This document shows, piece by piece, positions 1-6,060 of a DNA stretch of 8,189 nucleotides. Each line of letters starts with the position of its first letter. The stretch's first letter is position 1. Source of the stretch: Brevundimonas sp. UBA5936 (GTDB lineage Bacteria; Pseudomonadota; Alphaproteobacteria; Caulobacterales; Caulobacteraceae). The stretch spans positions 1 to 8,189 of the forward strand of contig DJDA01000042.1 of assembly GCA_002430835.1 (NCBI GenBank), in the 5' to 3' direction. Position numbers and translations under genes: made by a program. The notes under the pieces were generated by a model. That model ran no database searches. It saw only the letters and a program-made list of their open reading frames with translations, and was not told the origin of the DNA.

Positions 1-1185
1 ATCGACGGCGACGAAATGACCCGGATCATCTGGCAGATGATCAAGGACAAGCTGGTCTTCCCGTACCTGGACCTCGAACTCGACTATTACGACCTCGGCA
101 TGGAAAGCCGTGACGCCACCGACGATCAAATCACGATCGACGCGGCCCACGCCATCCAGAAGCACGGCGTCGGCGTGAAGTGCGCCACCATCACTCCGGA
201 CGAGGCGCGCGTCGCCGAATTCGGCCTGAAGAAGATGTGGAAGTCGCCGAACGGCACCATCCGCAACATCCTGGGCGGCGTGGTCTTCCGCGAGCCGATC
301 ATCTGCAAGAACGTCCCGCGCCTGGTGCCGGGCTGGACCCAGCCGATCGTCGTCGGCCGTCACGCCTTCGGCGACCAGTACAAGGCCACCGACTTCCTGA
401 TGCCGGGGCCGGGCGTGCTGACCATCAAGTTCGTCGGCGACGACGGCGAGGTCATCGAGCACGAGGTCTACAAGTCGCCGGGCGCCGGCGTCGCCATGGG
501 CATGTACAACCTGGACGCCTCGATCCGCGAGTTCGCCCATGCCTCGTTCGCCTATGGCCTGCAGCGCAACTACCCGGTCTATCTGTCGACCAAGAACACC
601 ATCCTGAAAGCCTACGACGGCCGCTTCAAGGACATCTTCCAGGAAGTCTTCGACGCCGACTACGCCGAGGAATTCAAGAAGCGCGGCCTGACCTATGAGC
701 ACCGCCTGATCGACGACATGGTCGCGGCCGCGATCAAGTGGTCGGGCGGCTTCGTCTGGGCGTGCAAGAACTACGACGGCGACGTGCAGTCGGACATCGT
801 GGCGCAGGGCTTCGGCTCGCTGGGCCTGATGACCTCGGTGCTGATGACGCCGGACGGCAAGGTCATGGAGACCGAGGCCGCCCACGGCACCGTGACCCGC
901 CACTACCGCCAGCATCAGAAGGGCGAGGCCACCTCGACCAACTCGATCGCCTCCATCTTCGCCTGGACCCGCGGCTTCAAGCACCGCGCCAAGCTGGACG
1001 ACAACGCCCAGCTGGCCGAGTTCGCCGATACGCTGGAGCGCGTGGTCGTCGAGACCGTCGAGTCGGGCTTCATGACCAAGGATCTGGCTCTGCTGGTCGG
1101 CGATCAGCAGTCCTGGCTGACGACCGAAGGCTTCCTGGACAAGGTGTCCGAGAACCTGAAGAAGGCCCTGCCGGGCATCGGCTGA
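1..1185 (+). CDS. icd: NADP-dependent isocitrate dehydrogenase (5'-partial)
   Basis: Oxidatively decarboxylates isocitrate to 2-oxoglutarate with NADP+ in the cytoplasmic TCA cycle. The reading frame is open from base 1: the codons before the first ATG (base 16) read IDGDEMTRIIW, the N-terminal signature of the homodimeric, eukaryote-like IDH family, so translation starts outside the window and base 16 is not the start. About 394 codons are present, roughly ten short of the usual 400-410. Visible motifs are the isocitrate-binding segment KSPNGTIRN (from base 241) with its Ser and Arg, FREPI, and GRHAFGDQY (355-381), whose Arg matches the substrate arginine known as R132 in human IDH1. Metal-binding aspartates lie in DDMV (712-723) and NYDGDVQSD (769-795). 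EAAHGTVTRHYR (874-909) contains the Arg-His pair that reads the NADP 2'-phosphate, supporting NADP over NAD. It ends in TGA and is followed by folded RNA and a terminator, so it appears to be the last gene of its transcript. Confidence 0.97.
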   Translation: MDGDEMTRIIWQMIKDKLVFPYLDLELDYYDLGMESRDATDDQITIDAAHAIQKHGVGVKCATITPDEARVAEFGLKKMWKSPNGTIRNILGGVVFREPIICKNVPRLVPGWTQPIVVGRHAFGDQYKATDFLMPGPGVLTIKFVGDDGEVIEHEVYKSPGAGVAMGMYNLDASIREFAHASFAYGLQRNYPVYLSTKNTILKAYDGRFKDIFQEVFDADYAEEFKKRGLTYEHRLIDDMVAAAIKWSGGFVWACKNYDGDVQSDIVAQGFGSLGLMTSVLMTPDGKVMETEAAHGTVTRHYRQHQKGEATSTNSIASIFAWTRGFKHRAKLDDNAQLAEFADTLERVVVETVESGFMTKDLALLVGDQQSWLTTEGFLDKVSENLKKALPGIG

Positions 1186-1210
1186 GGCTTTTCCAGTCGG
1201 CCGCGGTCAG

Positions 1211-1258
1211 AAGGCTCCGCCTTGGCGGCTTCGCGCCGCCCTTCGGGTCTCGACCCGA
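1211..1258 (+). other. Hairpin cluster in the icd 3' untranslated region
   Basis: Three short perfect stems follow one another: AAGGC/GCCTT (1211-1215 with 1219-1223), GGCGGC/GCCGCC (1224-1229 with 1235-1240) and TCGGGT/ACCCGA (1243-1248 with 1253-1258). The intrinsic terminator follows about 30 bases later. The array is seen directly. That it stabilises the icd mRNA 3' end or forms a 3'UTR-derived small RNA is inference. In such GC-rich DNA, short stems also arise by chance or as fragments of intergenic repeats. Confidence 0.4.
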
Positions 1259-1286
1259 CGCGGCCTGTAGGCGCCAAGACATCAAG

Positions 1287-1316
1287 GCCCGCCGGAGCGA
1301 TCCGGCGGGCTTTTTG
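1287..1316 (+). terminator. Intrinsic terminator downstream of icd
   Basis: A perfect 9-bp GC-rich stem, GCCCGCCGG / CCGGCGGGC (1287-1295 and 1302-1310), has a 6-base loop AGCGAT and is followed at once by TTTTTG. The T-tract is only on the + strand side, so it works for rightward transcription. It lies about 100 bases after the icd stop and separates icd from the DUF2939-type gene. Confidence 0.9.
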
Positions 1317-1340
1317 TTGGGCGTTATCCCCCACACGTTC

Positions 1341-1372
1341 GCCGTCATCCTCGGGCTTGACCCGAGGATCCA
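1341..1372. repeat. REP-like palindromic repeat, copy A
   Basis: A 9-bp perfect stem, ATCCTCGGG / CCCGAGGAT, surrounds a 5-base loop CTTGA (1347-1369) and is preceded by GCCGTC. A near-identical sequence occurs in reverse orientation at 6009-6040 and a degenerate one at 5930-5959. There is no T-tract, so it is not a normal intrinsic terminator. Dispersed palindromes of this kind are common between genes in alphaproteobacterial genomes, and their function is usually unknown. Confidence 0.8.
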
Positions 1373-1440
1373 GGGTGGCGGCGCGCTCGATCCTGCCATC
1401 CGCGTGCGGGACATGGGACAGAGCCGCGTGAAAACACGCA

Positions 1441-1470
1441 TTGAACCCGCCTACGATCCATGTCCCTAAT
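1441..1470 (+). promoter_or_regulatory. Candidate promoter for the DUF2939-type gene
   Basis: TTGAAC (1441-1446) and CCTAAT (1465-1470) lie 18 bases apart and each matches the sigma-70 consensus at 4 of 6 positions. They sit 65 bases upstream of the ATG, after the icd terminator, where this gene needs its own promoter. The spacer ends in CCATGTC, also found at the same place in the recA promoter candidate. A 9-bp inverted repeat (GGGACATGG at 1408-1416, CCATGTCCC at 1458-1466) overlaps the -10 box and flanks a small hairpin at 1426-1439. The call is weak and rests on sequence only. Confidence 0.3.
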
Positions 1471-1535
1471 ACTCTTGGGGATTTTGACGCCGTTTCGTCG
1501 TCGTCTCGTCGCGTTCGTAAGGCAGGGGAGGGCCG

Positions 1536-2087
1536 ATGAACCGCAAACTGATCATTCGTCTGGGATTGGCGGCCGTCGCTATCTTTATGGTCGCCTACGC
1601 CGCGTCTCCGCTGCTGGCGGCGCGATCATTGGTGCAGGCGGCGAAAGCCGGGGATGAAAAGGGGTTGGAGCGCCAGGTCGACTTTCCCGCCTTCCGCGCC
1701 AGTCTGAAGGATGAACTGAACGCCCGCATGATGGCCGAGATGCGTAATGACCCGCGCATGGCCGACAGCGGCCTGTCGGGGCTGGGGATGCTGCTGGCGC
1801 CCGCGATTGTCGGCGGGGCGGTGGACGCCTTCGTCACCCCGCAGGCGATATCCATGATGGTGCAGGAGGGCCGCACGCCCAAGCCCGCTCTCTCGGTCGA
1901 GACGCACCAGGATGCGAAGAGCGACCATGACCGCGTGCGTCAGTCGTGGGGCTATCGCGACCTGGACACCTTCGCCGTCACCCTGACCCGCGACGATCAG
2001 CCGGACGAGCAGGTGTCCCTGCTGATGAAGCGCCGCAACCTGTTCGGCTGGAAGCTGGCGGCGATCGACCTGGGGGCGCCGGAGTAA
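1536..2087 (+). CDS. DUF2939-type membrane-anchored protein, function unknown
   Basis: A 183-residue protein. The ATG start is supported by a strong ribosome binding site, GGGGAG, ending 5 bases upstream. The N-terminus is basic (MNRK) and followed by a hydrophobic segment at about residues 5-27, fitting a signal anchor or signal peptide with the rest in the periplasm. After it come the short motif SPLLAARSLVQAAKAGD and LERQVDFPAFRASLKDEL (about 44-61), then a Met/Ala-rich middle (62-110), then a C-terminal block with YRDLDTFAVTL (140-150) and RNLFGWKLAAIDL (167-179). This order (SP..A...L..A...GD, VDF..LR.SLK, then a terminal WKL.xI.L strand) is what I recall of DUF2939; I could not run a profile search. 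No catalytic residues are evident. It seems to be monocistronic: a terminator precedes it, and it converges on alaS across a 220-bp repeat-filled gap. Confidence 0.82.
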   Translation: MNRKLIIRLGLAAVAIFMVAYAASPLLAARSLVQAAKAGDEKGLERQVDFPAFRASLKDELNARMMAEMRNDPRMADSGLSGLGMLLAPAIVGGAVDAFVTPQAISMMVQEGRTPKPALSVETHQDAKSDHDRVRQSWGYRDLDTFAVTLTRDDQPDEQVSLLMKRRNLFGWKLAAIDLGAPE

Positions 2088-2093
2088 TGACTT

Positions 2094-2296
2094 CCCTCTC
2101 CCGGCGGGAGAGGGCTTGAGCGCACGGCGGCGCAGCCGACGTTCTGGCGCGAAAGGGTGAGGGGCTTGTCCTATCCGTCGGCGTAAGCCGTCGCGCCACG
2201 ACCTTGGGCCGACTTCGACCGCGAACCCTCACCCTTTCGCCTTGGCCAATCGCCTTCGGCTCTTGGAGGCTCAAGCCCTCTCCCATCGGGAGAGGG
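2094..2296. repeat. Composite inverted repeat between convergent genes
   Basis: Two outer units are themselves palindromes: CCCTCTCCCG-G-CGGGAGAGGG (2094-2114) and CCCTCTCCC-ATC-GGGAGAGGG (2276-2296). With their flanks they form inverted arms 2094-2121 and 2269-2296 that match at 26 of 28 positions. Inside lies a second perfect 15-bp inverted pair, GCGAAAGGGTGAGGG (2149-2163) and its complement (2226-2240). This resembles a mosaic of REP-type units in opposite orientation. It fills nearly the whole gap between the DUF2939-type gene and alaS, which converge. No T-tract follows either stem, so simple intrinsic termination is not shown, though a transcript from either side could fold strongly here. 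Confidence 0.85.
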
Positions 2297-2307
2297 TAGA
2301 GGTAAGA

Positions 2308-4953
2308 TCAGCCCTTCAGCGCGGCGCGGATGGCGTTCAGGCCGTCCTCGGCCTTCGATCCGTCCGGAGCGCCGCCCTGGGCGAAGTCGGGCTTGCCGCC
2401 CGCGCCCTTGCCGCCCATGGCGATGACGGCGTCGCGGGCCAGATCGGCCGCATTGACCTTGCCCGCCATGTCCGGCGTCGCGGCGACGGTGATGGCCGCC
2501 TTGCCGTCGGTGACGCCGACCAGGGCGACGACGCCCGAGCCGATCTGCTTCTTGAAGTCCTCGGCCACGCCGCGCAGGCCCTTGCCGTCGACGCCGTCCA
2601 GAACGCGGGCGATCAGCTTGATCCCGCCGATCTCTTCGGGGGCCGCATTGGCGCCCGCGCCGCCGCCCAGGGCCAGCTGCTTCTTCAGGTCGGCGACCTG
2701 CTTCTCCAGCGTCTTGACCGAGGCCTGCAGACCCTCGACGCGGGCCGGAACCTCGGCGGGCTGGATCTTGAAGCCCTGGGCCAGGTGGCGGGCGACATTG
2801 GCCTGATCCAGCAGGAAGCGGCGGGCCGCCTCGCCGGTCAGGGCCTCGACGCGGCGTACGCCGGCGGCCACGCCGCCTTCGGACACGATCTTGAACAGGG
2901 CGATGTCGCCGGTGCGGAAGACGTGGGTGCCGCCGCACAGTTCGACCGAATAGGCGCCGGGTCCGCTCAGCGCATGGCCGATGGTCAGGACGCGGACCTC
3001 GTCGCCGTACTTCTCGCCGAACAGGGCCACGGCGCCCGCCGCGATGGCGGCGTCGGGCGTCATCAGCTCGGTCGTGACCGGGACGTTCTGGCGGATGACG
3101 GCGTTCACCTCGTCCTCGACGCGGGCGATCTCCTCGTCCGTCATCGGGGCGTTGTGGCTGAAGTCGAAGCGCATGCGCTCTGCGTCGACCATCTGGCCCT
3201 TCTGGGCGACGTGAGCGCCCAGCACGTTCTTAACGGCGGCGTGGAACAGGTGGGCGGCCGAGTGGTTGGCGCGGGTGGTCGGGCGCGAGCCTTCCTCGAC
3301 CGTGGCGGTCACGGTGGCGCCGGTGGACAGCGAGCCCTTGGTCACTTCCAGCGTGTGAACGTGCAGGTCGCCGCCATGCTTCTTGGTGTCCAGCACGCGG
3401 CCTTCGCCGCCGCTCCAGACGAAGGCGCCCTTGTCGCCCGCCTGACCGCCGCCTTCGCCGTAGAAGGGGGTCTTGTCCAGCAGCACCTCGACCGTCTCGC
3501 CGGTCGCGGCGGACGCCGCCTCGGCGCCGTCCTTGACGATGGCGATGACCTTGCCCTCGCCGGTTTCGGACTCATAGCCGGTGAATTCCGTGCCGCCGTG
3601 CTGGTCGCGCAGGGCCAGCCAAGCGCCGGCCGAAGCCGTCTGGCCCGAGCCCTTCCAGTGCTCGCGCGAGCGATCGCGCTGCTCGGCCATGGCGGATTCG
3701 AAGCCGTCGACGTTGACGCTGAAGCCGCGACGGCGGGCCTCGTCCTGCGTCAGATCCAGCGGGAAGCCGTAGGTGTCGTACAGGGTGAAGGCCGTCTGGC
3801 CGTCCAGCATGTCGCCGGCCTTGAAGTCACTGGTGGCCTGATCGAACAGATTCATGCCGCGACCGAGCGTGGTGCGGAAACGGATCTCTTCCTGCTTCAG
3901 CGTGTCCTCGATGAAGGCCTGGGCGCGGCCCAGTTCCGGATAGGCCTCGCCCATCTCCTCGACCAGGGTCGGCACCAGGCGGTGCATCAACGGATCGGCG
4001 GCGCCCAGCAGGTGGGCGTGGCGCATGGCGCGGCGCATGATGCGGCGCAGGACATAGCCCCGGCCCTCGTTCGAGGGGGTCACGCCGTCGGCGATCAGGA
4101 AGGCGGTCGAACGCAGGTGGTCGGCGATGACCCGGTGCGACGGGGCGCGTTCGCCCTCGGCCTTGGTGTGGGTCAGCTCTTCCGAGGCCGCGATCAGATT
4201 GCGGAACAGGTCCACTTCATAGTTGGAGTGGACGCCCTGCAGGACAGCGGCGATGCGCTCCAGACCCATGCCGGTGTCGACCGACTTCTTGGGCAGTTCG
4301 CGAACGATCTCGTCGTTCTCCTTCTCGAACTGCATGAAGACGTTGTTCCAGATCTCGACGAAGCGGTCGCCGTCCTCGTCCGGCGAACCGGGAGGGCCGC
4401 CGAAGATGTGGTCGCCGTGGTCGTAGAAGATTTCCGTGCACGGGCCGCTCGGCCCGCTGTCGCCCATGGCCCAGAAGTTGTCGGCGGTGGGGATGCGGAT
4501 GATCTTGTCGTCCGAGAAGCCGGTGATCTTCTTCCAGATGTCGAAGGCTTCGTCGTCGGTGTGATAGACGGTGACCAGCAGGCGCTTGGGATCGAGGCCG
4601 AACTCCTTGGTCAGCAGGGTCCAGGCGCGCTCGATGGCGTGGTCCTTGAAGTAGTCGCCGAACGAGAAATTGCCCAGCATTTCAAAGAAGGTGTGGTGAC
4701 GCGCGGTATAGCCGACGTTGTCCAGGTCGTTGTGCTTGCCGCCGGCGCGGACGCATTTCTGCGAGCTGGTGGCGCGGTTGTAGGGCGGGGTGGCGGCGCC
4801 GGTGAAATAGTCCTTGAACGGCACCATGCCCGCGTTGACGAACAGCAGCGTCGGGTCGTTCTGCGGCACGAGCGGAGCCGACTGCACCTTCTCGTGGCCG
4901 TCGGCGGCGAAGTAGTCGAGGAAGGTGGAACGGATCTGCTTCAGGCTGGTCAT
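2308..4953 (-). CDS. alaS: Alanyl-tRNA synthetase
   Basis: Charges tRNA-Ala with alanine and clears mischarged Ser/Gly-tRNA-Ala; cytoplasmic and essential. The 881 residues match the usual full length (E. coli about 876). The class II catalytic core is N-terminal, with motif 2 region TFFEMLGNFSFGDYFK (88-103) and motif 3 GMGLERI (228-234). The tRNA-recognition region follows. The editing domain carries the zinc-type ligands HSAAH (H564, H568) and CGGTH (C673, H677). A short coiled coil (about 735-762) leads to the C-Ala domain (about 771-881) with GGKGAGGKPDFAQGG. All key residues are present. The ATG at 4953 starts at the family-typical MTSLKQIRSTFLDYF; no clear Shine-Dalgarno sequence lies before it. 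It is 131 bp downstream of the RraA-like gene on the same strand, so it may be co-transcribed or use its own promoter. recX, which sits between recA and alaS in E. coli, is absent here. Confidence 0.99.
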   Translation of the reverse strand: MTSLKQIRSTFLDYFAADGHEKVQSAPLVPQNDPTLLFVNAGMVPFKDYFTGAATPPYNRATSSQKCVRAGGKHNDLDNVGYTARHHTFFEMLGNFSFGDYFKDHAIERAWTLLTKEFGLDPKRLLVTVYHTDDEAFDIWKKITGFSDDKIIRIPTADNFWAMGDSGPSGPCTEIFYDHGDHIFGGPPGSPDEDGDRFVEIWNNVFMQFEKENDEIVRELPKKSVDTGMGLERIAAVLQGVHSNYEVDLFRNLIAASEELTHTKAEGERAPSHRVIADHLRSTAFLIADGVTPSNEGRGYVLRRIMRRAMRHAHLLGAADPLMHRLVPTLVEEMGEAYPELGRAQAFIEDTLKQEEIRFRTTLGRGMNLFDQATSDFKAGDMLDGQTAFTLYDTYGFPLDLTQDEARRRGFSVNVDGFESAMAEQRDRSREHWKGSGQTASAGAWLALRDQHGGTEFTGYESETGEGKVIAIVKDGAEAASAATGETVEVLLDKTPFYGEGGGQAGDKGAFVWSGGEGRVLDTKKHGGDLHVHTLEVTKGSLSTGATVTATVEEGSRPTTRANHSAAHLFHAAVKNVLGAHVAQKGQMVDAERMRFDFSHNAPMTDEEIARVEDEVNAVIRQNVPVTTELMTPDAAIAAGAVALFGEKYGDEVRVLTIGHALSGPGAYSVELCGGTHVFRTGDIALFKIVSEGGVAAGVRRVEALTGEAARRFLLDQANVARHLAQGFKIQPAEVPARVEGLQASVKTLEKQVADLKKQLALGGGAGANAAPEEIGGIKLIARVLDGVDGKGLRGVAEDFKKQIGSGVVALVGVTDGKAAITVAATPDMAGKVNAADLARDAVIAMGGKGAGGKPDFAQGGAPDGSKAEDGLNAIRAALKG

Positions 4954-5005
4954 GGGCGTATCGCTCTGGAACTCGGGCGCGCGGGAGGAATGTCGGAACC
5001 GGCGT

Positions 5006-5035
5006 CATATAGGGATTTTGCGCCGAACGCATCAC
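5006..5035 (-). promoter_or_regulatory. Candidate alaS promoter
   Basis: On the minus strand TATATG (5006-5011) forms a -10-like box about 52 bases before the alaS ATG, with GTGATG (5030-5035) 18 bases upstream as a poor -35. The local AT-richness (AAAATCCCTATATG) stands out from the GC-rich surroundings. A small palindrome ATCAC-N6-GTGAT (5031-5046) overlaps the -35 position and could be an operator. The assignment is weak. Confidence 0.28.
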
Positions 5036-5084
5036 TGGCGCGTGATCCTGCGGGCGCGGCCGTGTTTTTGCGCTCGGGGACGCT

Positions 5085-5567
5085 CTAATCGTGCAGGCGA
5101 CGCGGCGAGAGGATCAGGCCGTCCGCGTCGGCGTAGAGCCAGTCGCCGGGGGTGAAGATGACGCCGCCGAAGGCGGTGGGAATGTCGATCTCGCCGATGG
5201 CGTCGCGTTCGGCGCGCAGGGGGATGGTTCCCAGGGCTTTGACGCCGACGTTCATGGTGTTGATGACGCTGACGTCGCGCACGGCGCCGTGGACGACGAT
5301 CCCGGCCCAGCCGTTGTCGATGGCCTGCTTGGCCAGATTGTCGCCGACCAGCGCCCGCTTCAGCGAGCCGCCGCCGTTGACGACCAGCACGGCCCCTTGA
5401 CCGGGGCGCTCCAGCGTCTGGCGGACCAGGGCGTTGTCGTCCAGCACGCTGAGGGTGCGGATCGGGCCGTGGAAGGCGGCGACCTGGCCGAAGCTGCGGA
5501 AGGAAACCTGACAGACCTTCACCGCTTCAGGATGGGCGTCGCAGAGGTCGGCGGTGGCGAAGGTCAT
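5085..5567 (-). CDS. RraA-family protein, probable HMG/CHA aldolase or oxaloacetate decarboxylase type
   Basis: A 160-residue protein, the normal length for the RraA fold. The start at 5567 (MTFATADLCDAHPE) is preferred over an in-frame ATG 14 codons upstream because GGAG sits 8 bases before it and family members begin this way. GGGSLKRALVGDNLA (66-79) and GWAGIVVHGAVRD (86-98) form the conserved core; FGGVIFTPGDWLYADADG (133-150) is the C-terminal signature. D76, R97 and D98 make an exact D-X20-R-D motif. In the family that motif binds the divalent metal and substrate in 4-hydroxy-4-methyl-2-oxoglutarate/4-carboxy-4-hydroxy-2-oxoadipate aldolases, which also decarboxylate oxaloacetate. As I recall, E. 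coli RraA, the RNase E inhibitor, has Gln in place of the last Asp. A catalytic role is therefore more likely than RNase regulation, but the substrate is unknown: no aromatic-degradation genes are nearby. It lies upstream of alaS on the same strand and appears separated from recA by a terminator. Confidence 0.92.
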   Translation of the reverse strand: MTFATADLCDAHPEAVKVCQVSFRSFGQVAAFHGPIRTLSVLDDNALVRQTLERPGQGAVLVVNGGGSLKRALVGDNLAKQAIDNGWAGIVVHGAVRDVSVINTMNVGVKALGTIPLRAERDAIGEIDIPTAFGGVIFTPGDWLYADADGLILSPRRLHD

Positions 5568-5636
5568 GGGGGAGGCTCCGTGGGTTCGGAACACTCTGCC
5601 TGCGGGCAAGGGCGGGAAACAAGCCGGTTGCGTCGG

Positions 5637-5665
5637 GAAAGCGGTTTTGACGGGAGACGTCTCAA
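5637..5665 (-). promoter_or_regulatory. Candidate promoter/operator of the RraA-like gene
   Basis: On the minus strand TTGAGA (5660-5665) is followed 17 bases later by GCTTTC (5637-5642), about 70 bases before the ATG. The -35 match is good and the -10 poor. A perfect 10-bp palindrome GAGACGTCTC (5654-5663) overlaps the -35 box and could be a regulator site. Nothing beyond sequence supports this. Confidence 0.2.
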
Positions 5666-5670
5666 CGACG

Positions 5671-5779
5671 GCTCATCCTGACGGCCGCTGGGTCCAGTGA
5701 GAGCGCTGCGCCCGTCGCTATCGCCTAACTGTCGCGCTTGGGGCCAAAGCACTGGGTCCCGGCGTCCGCCGGGATGAGC
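5671..5779. repeat. REP-like palindromes of a second type, inverted pair
   Basis: The clear unit is 5751-5779, with a perfect 7-bp stem TCCCGGC / GCCGGGA (5757-5763 and 5768-5774) and loop GTCC, flanked by CTGGG and TGAGC. A degenerate unit in the opposite orientation lies at 5671-5695 (GCTCATCC ... GGGTCC). The 8-bp ends GCTCATCC (5671-5678) and GGATGAGC (5772-5779) are perfectly inverted. It sits between the RraA-like gene and the recA terminator. It resembles widespread intergenic palindromes of alphaproteobacteria. Confidence 0.6.
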
Positions 5780-5800
5780 GGGAGAGAGGCAGGCGCCGAA

Positions 5801-5837
5801 CAAAAAAGAGGCCCGCCCGAAGCAGGTCGGGCGGGCC
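5801..5837 (-). terminator. Intrinsic terminator for recA
   Basis: Read on the minus strand, a perfect 11-bp stem GGCCCGCCCGA / TCGGGCGGGCC (5810-5820 with 5827-5837) with a 6-base loop is followed by CT and a run of six T (5802-5807). It ends leftward transcripts about 220 bases after the recA stop and before the RraA-like gene, so recA and that gene are probably separate units. Confidence 0.92.
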
Positions 5838-5929
5838 GATCTCCGTCCGACCGGCCGCGGGGTCGGTAGGCGGGTCGCGAGGCGGCGAACGGAGAAGCTC
5901 TGGCCGTTAGGGTGGGCCCCTTGTCTCCC

Positions 5930-5959
5930 GCCGTCATCCTCGGGCCTGGCCCGAAGATC
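5930..5959. repeat. REP-like palindrome, copy B (degenerate)
   Basis: It shares GCCGTCATCCTCGGGC with copy A at 1341. The second half (GGCCCGAAGATC) carries mismatches, so the stem is imperfect. It is in the same orientation as copy A and opposed to copy C 50 bases away, forming a pair like a bacterial interspersed mosaic element. Confidence 0.75.
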
Positions 5960-6008
5960 GGATCGTCAGTGCGATCCCGGCGGAAAAGGATTGGGTGTGC
6001 TGCCCGGC

Positions 6009-6040
6009 TGGATCCTCGGGTCAAGCCCGAGGATGACGGC
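6009..6040. repeat. REP-like palindrome, copy C
   Basis: The reverse complement of copy A with a perfect ATCCTCGGG / CCCGAGGAT stem. It starts 21 bases downstream of the recA stop codon, so it would fold in the recA mRNA 3' UTR upstream of the true terminator. REP hairpins at such positions can protect mRNA from 3' exonucleases in enterobacteria; that role here is inference. Confidence 0.8.
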
Positions 6041-6060
6041 GTAAAAGGGTGGTGGGGGGA

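Noticed and set aside
1186..1535. Additional small coding frames between icd and the DUF2939-type gene
   Set aside because: The frames here run through the terminator and REP palindrome, lack ribosome binding sites and give Arg/Pro/Ala-rich translations. The region is better explained as UTR, terminator, repeat and promoter.
2242..5088. A 948-codon open frame on the + strand
   Set aside because: It is antisense to the whole of alaS, which has every expected motif. Long antisense frames are normal in GC-rich genes, and this translation is low-complexity and resembles no family.
5568..5609. 14-residue extension of the RraA-like protein
   Set aside because: The downstream ATG has GGAG at 8-base spacing and matches the family N-terminus; the extension does not.
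5841..5894. Possible structured RNA (CTCCGT/ACGGAG outer and CCGACC/GGTCGG inner stems)
   Set aside because: Only two short stems, poorly nested with a large unpaired part, no promoter or terminator of its own. Chance pairing in GC-rich DNA is a sufficient explanation.
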